Of a DNA stretch of 9,038 bases, positions 1 through 5,961 are shown one piece after another. Under the pieces are notes generated by a model, which was given only the letters and a program-made list of their open reading frames with translations, had not been told where the DNA came from and did no database searches. A program made the position numbers and the translations under genes. Positions within the stretch are counted from its first letter, which is position 1; every line of letters begins with the position of its first letter. This stretch comes from DASUSH01 sp050996575 (GTDB taxonomy: Bacteria > Actinomycetota > Thermoleophilia > Solirubrobacterales > 70-9). Location: contig JBPCRS010000200.1 of NCBI GenBank assembly GCA_050996575.1, positions 1 to 9,038 of the forward strand, written 5' to 3'.

Positions 1-145
1 GCGCACGGGACCGAGCTGGGCGTGGCCGGCGGGCGAAGCGCATGCCGGTGGGCATGTGCGAGTCCCGACGGGCGCGATCCAGCGACGGTATCCGTGCGTC
101 ATCCGCGTGCGCGGGGATTGGGAATCACTCATCTAGTGGCCACCC
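1..145. other. Left-edge stretch with no assignable gene
   Basis: No recognisable protein is encoded here. Three frames are open but none is convincing. A plus-strand frame runs from base 2 to a TAG at 134-136 and ends in the residues RYPCVIRVRGDWESLI. Another plus frame runs from base 1 to a TGA at 157-159. A minus-strand frame starts with ATG at 130-132 (MSDSQSPRTRMTHGYRRW), 13 bases after the stop of the hydratase gene, and stays open to the left edge. G or C occupies about three quarters of third positions in the first and last of these, below the level of the real genes in this window, so composition does not decide between them. The stretch could be the 3' end of a converging plus-strand gene, the start of a minus-strand gene co-transcribed with the hydratase, or plain spacer. 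Confidence 0.35.
38..59. repeat. Small hairpin, possible terminator
   Basis: Bases 38-46 (GCGCATGCC) can pair with 51-59 (GGCATGTGC) around a GGTG loop. That gives nine base pairs, one of them a G-T wobble. It lies about 90 bases beyond the stop of the minus-strand hydratase gene and could end that transcript, or one coming from the left. There is no T-tract on either side, so a terminator role is only inferred; GC-rich actinobacterial terminators often lack one. Confidence 0.3.
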
Positions 146-979
146 TCAACGCCCGTTGAAGTTCGGGGTTTCGCCGCCGAAGAACGCGGTCACGCCCTGG
201 CGCAGGTCCTCGGTCGCCATCGAGTCGGCGATCCCGTGGCGCTCGAGCTGGAGGTGGTCTGCGAGCGAGTTGTCGAGGCTCTGGACGACGAGGGGCTTGC
301 ACACCCGCACGTAGTGCGGCGCCTTCCCCGCCAGCTTGCGGCCCTTCTCGGCCGCGCGGCCGGCGAGCTCGCCGGCCGGGACGACCTCGGAGACGATTCC
401 CGCCTCGAGCGCGCTCGAGGCAGCCATGTTCGGGTCGTTGAGCAGCACCTCGAGCGCCTTCGCCGGACCGACCACTCGTGGGAGGAAGTAGGTCATGCCG
501 CCGTCCGGCGAGGCGCCGATCCGGCCGTAGGCGCAGGCGAAGAAGGCCGCGTCGGAGGCGATCCGCATGTCGCACTGGAGCGCGAGCGAGAAACCGGCGC
601 CGGCGGCCGGGCCGTTGACCGCGGCGATTACCGGATATGGGATTCGGTGGAAGTCGACGATCGCCTGGTGGAGGACGTCGGCGCCACGGCGGACATCCGC
701 GGGTAGGTCGTGCTCGGGGTCCTCGACCCCCTTGCGAAACCAGGTGACGTCGCCGCCGGCGCAGAAAGCGCGGCCGGCGCCGGTCACGACCAGCGCCCGT
801 AGCGGCGCGCTGTCGGCGAGCCAGGGAGCGATCAGCATCAGCTCGCCGATCATCTCCGGGCTCATTGCGTTGAGCTCGTCGGGCCGGTTCAGGGTGAGCG
901 TGCCGACGTCGCCCTCGATCTCGATCGAGAGGGTGCTGGTCTCCGGCGGGGCGGTCGCGGCGGCAGTCTCGGTGCTCAT
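146..979 (-). CDS. Enoyl-CoA hydratase/isomerase (crotonase) family protein, PaaG-like
   Basis: This 277-residue protein has the crotonase fold, which acts on acyl-CoA thioesters in the cytoplasm. The two oxyanion-hole segments are clear: AFCAGGDV (71-78) and NGPAAGAGF (122-130). The N-terminal NRPDELNAM (31-39) and the C-terminal FFGGETPNFNGR tail are also typical. The two glutamates that hydrate enoyl-CoA in classical crotonases are not where expected: the segments read GAGFSLALQCD (127-137) and YGRIGASPDGG (151-161). An aspartate, D159 in SPDGG, sits where PaaG-type isomerases carry their catalytic Asp. An isomerase is therefore likelier than a true hydratase; the substrate cannot be read from sequence. 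An upstream in-frame ATG at 1067-1069 would overlap uvrC. The start at 979 is preferred because AAGGAG lies four bases before it and the protein then begins at normal family length. Confidence 0.88.
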   Translation of the reverse strand: MSTETAAATAPPETSTLSIEIEGDVGTLTLNRPDELNAMSPEMIGELMLIAPWLADSAPLRALVVTGAGRAFCAGGDVTWFRKGVEDPEHDLPADVRRGADVLHQAIVDFHRIPYPVIAAVNGPAAGAGFSLALQCDMRIASDAAFFACAYGRIGASPDGGMTYFLPRVVGPAKALEVLLNDPNMAASSALEAGIVSEVVPAGELAGRAAEKGRKLAGKAPHYVRVCKPLVVQSLDNSLADHLQLERHGIADSMATEDLRQGVTAFFGGETPNFNGR

Positions 980-983
980 CGTG

Positions 984-989
984 CTCCTT
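984..989 (-). promoter_or_regulatory. Shine-Dalgarno of the crotonase-family gene
   Basis: On the minus strand AAGGAG stands four bases before the ATG at 977-979. It fixes this start over the in-frame ATG 90 bases further upstream, which would lie inside uvrC. The gene therefore uses a normal leader, unlike its divergent neighbour. Confidence 0.7.
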
Positions 990-1018
990 GGTCGATCTGA
1001 TCCGGGGAGGCCGGAGCC

Positions 1019-1024
1019 TAACCT
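1019..1024 (+). promoter_or_regulatory. Candidate -10 box for a leaderless uvrC transcript
   Basis: TAACCT fits the TANNNT -10 pattern and ends seven bases before the uvrC ATG at 1032, so transcription would start at or next to the start codon. No Shine-Dalgarno is properly spaced; the only purine-rich run (GGGGAGG, 1004-1010) is more than 20 bases away. No good -35 is visible at the usual distance. The same arrangement recurs before the ABC ATPase and VOC genes. Confidence 0.4.
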
Positions 1025-1031
1025 TGACGAG

Positions 1032-2924
1032 ATGGCGAAGGCAGGCACCGAGCGCGAGCGCAGGCTCAAGGAGCAGCGCTCGAAGCTGCCCGATTCGCCC
1101 GGCGTCTACCTCTTCTCCGACACCGCGAGCAAGGTGATCTACGTCGGCAAAGCGCTCTCGATCCGCAAGCGCGTCGGCGGCCATTTCTCCAAGGTCGGCG
1201 GCGAGAGCCGCGAGCTCGCCCGCCACGTCGACTCGATTGATTTTCTCGTCACCGAGACCGAGGCCGAGGCGCTGATCGCCGAGCAGCAGTTCATCAAGCG
1301 TCACCGGCCGCGATTCAACGTCCGCCTGCGCGACGACAAGTCCTATCCCTACATCGGGGTCAGCCTCGACGAGGACTACCCGCGCGTCTACTTCACCCGC
1401 GAGCGCCACCGCCCTGGGCGGGCTTACTTCGGGCCGTTCTCGAGTGCCAAGCGCGTGCGGGCGACACTCGACCTGCTCGGCAAGCTGTTCCAGTACCGCA
1501 CCTGCCAGGGCCCGGAGCCCGGGCGCAAGTCCGGCGTCCCCTGCCTCGACTACTACATCAAGCGTTGCCAGGCGCCCTGCGTCGACTACATCGATCGCGA
1601 GGAGTACCGGCGCAACATCGAGGCGATCATGAGCTTCCTCTCCGGCCGCTACCGGGTGATCGTCCGCGAGGTCGAGGAGAAGATGGAGGAGGCCGCTGCG
1701 GCCGAGGAGTACGAGCGCGCGGCGGTCTACCGCGACCGTCTGCGGGCGGTGCGCAAGCTGATGGAGCGCCAGCGGATCGCCGGCGAGTCGCTCGAGACCG
1801 CCGACCTGATCGCGGTCGCGGTCGACGGCGAGGACGCCAACGCGCAGGTCTTCCAGGTCCGCGACGGGATGCTCGCCGAGCGCCACGGCTTCTACCTCGA
1901 AAACCGCGCCGAGCGCGGCGAGGCCGAGGTGACCGAGGAGTTCCTCGCCCAGTACTACTCGGCGTCGCCGTCGATCCCGCGGCTGGTGATCGTCGGCCCG
2001 GCGATGCGCGAGCGCGCCGGCGTCGTCGAGGAGGCACTGCGTTCTCGCCGCGACGGTCCGCTCGAGCTGCGCGTCGCCGAGCGCGGCGACAAGCGCCGCC
2101 TGCGCGAGCTCGCCGAGCGCAACGCGAAGCTCGCCCTCGGCCAGGAGCGGCTACGCCGCGAGCGTCGCCGCTCGCAGCGGGTCGATGCGCTCGCGGCGCT
2201 TCAGGAGGCGCTCGGGATGGAGGAGCTGCCGGTCCGGATCGAGGGCTTCGACATCTCCAACCTCGGCGCCGAGCACACCGTTGCCTCGATGGTCGTCTTC
2301 GAGGGCGGCGCGCCGAAGAAGGCGCACGACCGGCGGTTCAGGGTCCGTGACGACGCGAACGGTGGGGGACCCAGGGGCCCCGACGATTTCCGCTCGATGG
2401 AGCAGGTGCTCTCGCGGCGGATGGCGCGCTGGCGAGATGGCGCCGACCTCTCACCACACGACGAGGAGCGCGACGAGAGCTTCTCCTCGATGCCCGGACT
2501 GATCCTGATCGACGGCGGCCGCGGCCAGCTCTCGGCCGGGATGAAGGCGCTGACGCCGCTGGTCGAGCGCGGTGTGACCGTGGTCGGGCTGGCGAAGCGA
2601 CTCGAGGAGGTCTTCCTCCCGGGCCGCGCCCGGCCGGTACCGATTCGCCGTGACTCGGAGGCGCTGCGGCTCCTACAGCGTGTCCGCGACGAGGCCCACC
2701 GCTTCGCCCTCGACCATCACCGCGCGCGCCGCGACAAGGCGATGACGGGCTCGGTCTTCGACGAGCTGCGCGGGATCGGCCCGGTGCGAAAGAAGGCTCT
2801 GCTGAGCCACTTCGGCAGCCCCGACAGCTTCCTCTCGGCGAGCCGCGAGGAGCTCGAGTCGGTGCCCGGGATACCGTCGAAGATCGGCCGCGACATCCAC
2901 CGCCAGCTGCATCGGGCCGGCTAG
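1032..2924 (+). CDS. uvrC: Excinuclease ABC subunit C
   Basis: UvrC makes the two incisions flanking a DNA lesion in nucleotide excision repair after UvrA/UvrB have loaded. All domains of the 630-residue protein are present. The N-terminal GIY-YIG nuclease has GVY at 24-26 and YVG at 37-39, R45 and the EALIAEQQFIK segment (79-89), and makes the 3' cut. Four cysteines follow (C158, C171, C179, C183), matching the [4Fe-4S] ligands reported for E. coli UvrC. A UVR helix pair at about 213-248 binds UvrB. The RNase H-like domain, which makes the 5' cut, shows a D-D-H triad: D407 (FDISN), D494 (LIDGG), H556 (DEAHRFA). A helix-hairpin-helix DNA-binding end spans about 576-627. The open frame extends far upstream, but ATG 1032 gives normal family length and does not overlap the divergent gene. 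A leaderless promoter is likely. Confidence 0.97.
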   Translation: MAKAGTERERRLKEQRSKLPDSPGVYLFSDTASKVIYVGKALSIRKRVGGHFSKVGGESRELARHVDSIDFLVTETEAEALIAEQQFIKRHRPRFNVRLRDDKSYPYIGVSLDEDYPRVYFTRERHRPGRAYFGPFSSAKRVRATLDLLGKLFQYRTCQGPEPGRKSGVPCLDYYIKRCQAPCVDYIDREEYRRNIEAIMSFLSGRYRVIVREVEEKMEEAAAAEEYERAAVYRDRLRAVRKLMERQRIAGESLETADLIAVAVDGEDANAQVFQVRDGMLAERHGFYLENRAERGEAEVTEEFLAQYYSASPSIPRLVIVGPAMRERAGVVEEALRSRRDGPLELRVAERGDKRRLRELAERNAKLALGQERLRRERRRSQRVDALAALQEALGMEELPVRIEGFDISNLGAEHTVASMVVFEGGAPKKAHDRRFRVRDDANGGGPRGPDDFRSMEQVLSRRMARWRDGADLSPHDEERDESFSSMPGLILIDGGRGQLSAGMKALTPLVERGVTVVGLAKRLEEVFLPGRARPVPIRRDSEALRLLQRVRDEAHRFALDHHRARRDKAMTGSVFDELRGIGPVRKKALLSHFGSPDSFLSASREELESVPGIPSKIGRDIHRQLHRAG

Positions 2925-2958
2925 TGGGGCTCCGCGGATTCCAGCTCGGAAGCATCAA

Positions 2959-3001
2959 CTGTCCTGGATTGACCGGCCTATAGCCGGGTAAAGCAGGACA
3001 G
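2959..3001. terminator. Long imperfect hairpin between convergent genes, probable bidirectional terminator
   Basis: The 19-base arms 2959-2977 and 2983-3001 face each other across a five-base loop (CTATA). The outer eight pairs are perfect (CTGTCCTG with CAGGACAG), as are the inner five (CCGGC with GCCGG). The six bases between add two T-A pairs and one G-T wobble among three mismatches, so 16 of 19 positions can pair. The hairpin starts 35 bases after the uvrC stop and 17 bases beyond the stop of the minus-strand hydrolase gene, which is where a shared terminator belongs. Neither side has a proper T-tract, so termination would be of the GC-rich, tract-less kind, or the element has another role such as binding a protein or stabilising 3' ends. 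Confidence 0.6.
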
Positions 3002-3017
3002 CGGTCGTGGTTTCAAG

Positions 3018-4148
3018 CTATTGGGAGCGCGCCTCGAACGCCTTGTAGACCGGCCTCGGGGAGAGCGCGCCGTCCTCGCCGAGCACGAGCCAGCCGAACC
3101 CGCTGGCGCTGCCGCTCGCGGCCTGCCCCTCGAGCAGCGTGTGAAAGACGACGGCGCTGACGTCGGGCTCGGCGGCGAGCGCATCGTAGATGCCGGTCAG
3201 GGCCTCGGCCTGCTCTCCCTCGTTGAGCTCGGCCCCGATCGGCAGCCCGACCTCGGTCACCCAGATCGGCTCACCGCCTTCACCGGCGGCGCGCATCGTC
3301 CGCCGCAGCGCCGCCATCGTCTCGGTCAAACGCTCGCGGGCGGAGGGGTAGGGGGCGATTGGATAAGGGTGGAAGGCGAGGCCGTCGATGTGCTCGGCCG
3401 CGCCGGCCTCGTACATCTTTCGCAGGAACTCGGTGAAGTCGATCCGGTCGGGGCCGCTGCCGCTTGTGTTCGAGAGCGAGCCGCCGAGCACCGGCAGCGA
3501 TGAATCTGCCGAATCGACGCCATCGTCGATCGCGGCGAGCACGTCGACGTAGCGGGCCGGGTCGGGCTCGGTCCAGAAGGTCGCCAGGTTGGGCTCGTTC
3601 CAGGCCTCGATCGCTGCCGCCCGCGGGTAGCGCTCGGCGACGAGCCGGGCGAACGAGGTGAGCTCGTCGAGGGCATCCGGGCGCGGCGGGTCGATGCACG
3701 AGGCGACCGGGCAATCCCGGGCCTCGGCCGCCCACCCCGGCGCCCCGGTGATGTGGAAGATCGGCCGGATGCCCCGGGCAAGGCCCTCGCAGTAGATCGC
3801 GTCGTGGGTCTCGAGCTCGATCCGGCCGGGGTCGGGCTCGGCGAAACGCCAGTCGATCGCGACCCGCCAGAGCGCCGACCCTGCGCGCGCCTGAAGCTCG
3901 GCTTCCTCGACGACGCCGAGCACGCCGGCAAGCGCCGCGTGCGAGTTGAACCCGTAGGGGAGCGGGCGATCACGCTGACCCTCCGCCTGCTCGCCGCCGT
4001 CGCCAAGCGCCGGGCAGTCGGCCTCAGCGGCCGGCTCGGGCGCAACGGGCGCGCCCGGCAGCGCCTCTCCGCCGCCACCGCAGGCCGCGAACATGCTCGT
4101 CGCCGCGATCATCGCGGTCGCCACTGCTCCGGGTCGCGACGCAGGCAT
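3018..4148 (-). CDS. Secreted lipoprotein, clan GH-A type glycoside hydrolase
   Basis: This 376-residue protein starts with a lipoprotein signal: a short basic stretch, a hydrophobic run to about residue 22, and FAAC with the acceptor Cys at 23, followed by a Gly-rich tether. Phe at the lipobox -3 position is less usual than Leu. The rest resembles a TIM-barrel hydrolase of clan GH-A (GH5/GH39-like, often annotated as cellulase family glycosylhydrolase). The WNEPN motif at 183-187 supplies the acid/base E185, WVTEVG supplies the nucleophile E299, 114 residues later, and DGLAFHPYP carries the family His-x-Tyr motif. It would be tethered outside the membrane and act on some glycoside; the substrate is unknown. 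No carbohydrate-binding module is seen. Its start is only 20 bases from the divergent ABC ATPase start. No clear Shine-Dalgarno precedes it, so the start is moderately certain. Confidence 0.8.
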   Translation of the reverse strand: MPASRPGAVATAMIAATSMFAACGGGGEALPGAPVAPEPAAEADCPALGDGGEQAEGQRDRPLPYGFNSHAALAGVLGVVEEAELQARAGSALWRVAIDWRFAEPDPGRIELETHDAIYCEGLARGIRPIFHITGAPGWAAEARDCPVASCIDPPRPDALDELTSFARLVAERYPRAAAIEAWNEPNLATFWTEPDPARYVDVLAAIDDGVDSADSSLPVLGGSLSNTSGSGPDRIDFTEFLRKMYEAGAAEHIDGLAFHPYPIAPYPSARERLTETMAALRRTMRAAGEGGEPIWVTEVGLPIGAELNEGEQAEALTGIYDALAAEPDVSAVVFHTLLEGQAASGSASGFGWLVLGEDGALSPRPVYKAFEARSQ

Positions 4149-4153
4149 CGACC

Positions 4154-4159
4154 TACAAT
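4154..4159 (+). promoter_or_regulatory. -10 box for leaderless transcription of the exporter operon
   Basis: TACAAT is one mismatch from the consensus TATAAT and ends nine bases before the GTG at 4169. Transcription should therefore begin at the start codon or within a few bases of it, and no Shine-Dalgarno is present. No -35 match is visible 16-18 bases upstream. The box sits in the 20-base gap between the divergent hydrolase and ATPase starts, so whatever binds here could affect both genes. Confidence 0.5.
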
Positions 4160-4168
4160 GCCCGACTC

Positions 4169-5098
4169 GTGAGCGAGGCTGTGATCAAAGTTCGCGGCCT
4201 CCGCAAGTCATACGGCGAAAACGAGGCCGTCCGTGGCGTCGACCTCGAGGTCGAGCGCGGCGAGATTTTCGCCTTCCTCGGCCCGAATGGGGCCGGTAAG
4301 ACGACGACCGTCGAGATCCTCGAGGGTTACCGCGATCGCACCGAAGGCGAGGCTGAGGTGCTCGGCGCCGACCCGGCTAACGCGACGCGCGATTGGCGCG
4401 AGCGGGTGGGAATCGTCCTCCAGCAATGTCGGATGCGGCCCGAGCTGACGGTGCGCGAGACCTTGACGATGTACGCCGGTTACTACGGCGACGCGCGCCC
4501 GGTCGGCGAGACGATCGAGCGCGTCGGGCTCGGCGAGAAGGCGGACGAGCGATCGGGCCGGCTCTCCGGTGGCCAACAGCGGCGGCTCGACGTCGCCGTC
4601 GCCCTGATCGGTGATCCCGATCTGCTCTTCCTCGACGAGCCGACCACCGGCTTCGACCCGACCGCGCGCCGGGCCGCGTGGGCGGTGATCGCGGGCCTTC
4701 GCGACCTCGGCAAGACGGTTTTCCTGACCACCCACTACATGGAGGAGGCGCAGGCGCTCGCCGACCGCGTCGCGGTGATTGCCCGCGGACGGATCGTCGC
4801 CACAGGCACCCCGGCGGACATCGGCGATCGCGAGAGCCATCCGGCGAGGATCACCTTCCGCCTCCCCGAGGGGACCACGCTCGCCGACTTGCCGATCGAC
4901 GGCTCCGACGAGGTCTCCGAAAGCGACGGCCTCGCCTCGCTGCGGGTAGCGGAGCCGGTCGCGCTGCTAAGTCGCTTGACCGGCTGGTCGATCGAGAACG
5001 GGGTCGATCTCAACGGGCTCGAGGTTCGCCGGCCGACGCTCGAGGACATCTACCTCGAGCTCACCGAATCGGCGGAGAACGGGGCGGAGGAGCGATGA
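4169..5098 (+). CDS. ABC transporter ATP-binding protein, DrrA-like
   Basis: This 309-residue cytoplasmic ATPase powers an ABC-2 type exporter. Walker A is GPNGAGKT (38-45) and the Q-loop is at Q85/Q86. The signature LSGGQ is at 132-136, Walker B LLFLDEP at 152-158, and the switch His is H189 in TTHYMEEA. GFDPTARR after Walker B and the roughly 100-residue C-terminal extension are typical of the drug-resistance (DrrA) and related ABC-2 ATPases. Substrate cannot be inferred; drugs, lipids and polyketides are all known for the family. GTG 4169 is preferred because it follows the TACAAT box at leaderless spacing; GTG 4181 is an in-frame alternative four codons later. The stop overlaps the permease start (ATGA), so the two are translationally coupled and almost certainly form one transporter. 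Confidence 0.93.
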   Translation: MSEAVIKVRGLRKSYGENEAVRGVDLEVERGEIFAFLGPNGAGKTTTVEILEGYRDRTEGEAEVLGADPANATRDWRERVGIVLQQCRMRPELTVRETLTMYAGYYGDARPVGETIERVGLGEKADERSGRLSGGQQRRLDVAVALIGDPDLLFLDEPTTGFDPTARRAAWAVIAGLRDLGKTVFLTTHYMEEAQALADRVAVIARGRIVATGTPADIGDRESHPARITFRLPEGTTLADLPIDGSDEVSESDGLASLRVAEPVALLSRLTGWSIENGVDLNGLEVRRPTLEDIYLELTESAENGAEER

Positions 5099-5868
5099 CC
5101 GGCGCCGCGCTCGCCCTGCACCAGTTCCGCTTCGACCAGCGCGTCTTCTGGCGCAACCCGGCCTCGGTCTTCTTCACGATCCTGCTGCCGATCATCTTCC
5201 TGCTGATCTTCGCGACGATCTTCGGCAACGACACGATCGACGAGCTCGGCGGGATCAAGACGACGACCTACTACGTGCCGGCGATCGTCACCCTGGCGAT
5301 CGTCTCGGCGACGATGCAAAGCCTCGCGATCTCGCTCACCGTCGACCGCGAGAACGGGATCCTGAAGCGCGGACGCGGGACGCCGCTGCCGAGCTGGGCG
5401 TTCTTCGCCGGGCGGATCGGCAACGCGCTCGTCACCTCGGTCCTGATGCTGATCCTGGTCAGCGCGCTCGGCAAGCTGATCTACGGGGTCGATGTTCCCT
5501 GGGAGCATCTACCTGCGGTTCTGTTCACGCTCGCCGTCGGCGCCGCCGCCTTCTGCTCGCTCGGGATCGCGCTGACCGCCGCGATCCCCTCCGAGGACGC
5601 AGCGGCGCCGATCTCGAACGTCGCCGTGCTGCCGCTCTACTTCCTCTCCGGCGTCTTCATTCCGGAGTCAGAGATCCCCGACGGCGTGCTCAAGTTCGCC
5701 GACCTGTTTCCGATCCGGCACTTCTTCGAGGCCTTCTTCGCCTCCTACGATCCACTCACCGTCGGCGCGGGCTTCGAGTGGGGCCACCTCGTGATCGTCG
5801 CCGGCTGGGGCGTCCTCGGCCTCGCCCTCGCGCTCCGCTACTTCCGCTGGACCCCGCGGTCTGGCTAG
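5095..5868 (+). CDS. ABC-2 type transporter permease, DrrB-like
   Basis: This 257-residue membrane protein is the channel half of the exporter encoded with the ATPase just upstream. Six hydrophobic segments can be seen, at about residues 26-43, 56-80, 102-125, 141-164, 169-190 and 231-250. The cytoplasmic loop between the second and third carries RENGILKR followed by GTPLP, the family's usual motif. The N-terminal FWRNPASVFF before the first segment is also typical of ABC-2 permeases. The start ATG overlaps the ATPase stop by four bases, and GGAGG lies four bases upstream at 5086-5090. It probably works as a dimer with two ATPase subunits. The direction is presumably export, as for most ABC-2 systems, and the cargo is unknown. 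Confidence 0.93.
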   Translation: MTGAALALHQFRFDQRVFWRNPASVFFTILLPIIFLLIFATIFGNDTIDELGGIKTTTYYVPAIVTLAIVSATMQSLAISLTVDRENGILKRGRGTPLPSWAFFAGRIGNALVTSVLMLILVSALGKLIYGVDVPWEHLPAVLFTLAVGAAAFCSLGIALTAAIPSEDAAAPISNVAVLPLYFLSGVFIPESEIPDGVLKFADLFPIRHFFEAFFASYDPLTVGAGFEWGHLVIVAGWGVLGLALALRYFRWTPRSG

Positions 5869-5873
5869 CGCCG

Positions 5874-5921
5874 CTACAGCCCGGTCGGATCGACGTACTC
5901 GTCGAAGCGCACGCAGATGCG
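5874..5921 (-). pseudogene. Possible remnant: C-terminal tail of a lost minus-strand gene
   Basis: Read on the minus strand, this stretch ends with the 16 residues RICVRFDEYVDPTGL plus a TAG stop at 5874-5876. G or C fills all but one of the third positions, as in the real genes here, and the peptide looks like a protein end. Further into the frame, codon quality drops and the reading runs antisense through the VOC gene with no sensible start. One reading is that a minus-strand gene lost its body when the present neighbours became adjacent. The ending vaguely recalls the last strand of SnoaL/NTF2-like proteins, which is speculation. It may also be chance in a GC-rich spacer. Confidence 0.3.
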
Positions 5922-5931
5922 TTGCGAGACT

Positions 5932-5947
5932 ACCGCCGGTCGGCGGT
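5932..5947. repeat. Inverted repeat just upstream of the VOC promoter
   Basis: ACCGCC (5932-5937) and GGCGGT (5942-5947) are perfect complements around a four-base GGTC centre. The repeat ends one base before the candidate -10 box TAGATT. It could be a repressor or activator site for the VOC gene, or a short terminator stem for the exporter operon, which ends 63 bases upstream; the few T residues that follow are weak support for the latter. Confidence 0.35.
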
Positions 5948-5948
5948 C

Positions 5949-5954
5949 TAGATT
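5949..5954 (+). promoter_or_regulatory. Candidate -10 box for a leaderless VOC gene
   Basis: TAGATT fits TANNNT and ends seven bases before the GTG at 5962, the same spacing as at uvrC. No Shine-Dalgarno lies between. It supports GTG 5962 over the upstream in-frame ATG at 5917. Confidence 0.4.
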
Positions 5955-5961
5955 TCCCGCC

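Noticed and set aside
567..1031. N-terminal extension of uvrC by 155 codons
   Set aside because: The upstream part of the frame is antisense to the crotonase-family gene and has no UvrC similarity; ATG 1032 gives the standard domain start.
129..1886. 585-codon minus-strand open frame across the crotonase-family gene and the 5' part of uvrC
   Set aside because: It is antisense to uvrC and out of frame with the crotonase-fold protein; its composition is Arg/Ala/Asp-rich shadow sequence with no domain. Long antisense frames are expected in GC-rich coding DNA.
2374..2381. GGGGCCCC palindrome within uvrC
   Set aside because: It lies in coding sequence in a variable Gly/Pro-rich insertion of UvrC and is explained by base composition.
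2959..3001. tRNA-like or riboswitch reading of the hairpin
   Set aside because: At 43 bases it is too short for a tRNA, has no T-loop or anticodon arm, and lies after two stop codons rather than before a gene, so riboswitch control is unlikely.
5917..5961. Upstream ATG start for the VOC gene
   Set aside because: It would add 15 residues unlike the family and run through the inverted repeat and -10-like box; GTG 5962 places the first strand correctly.
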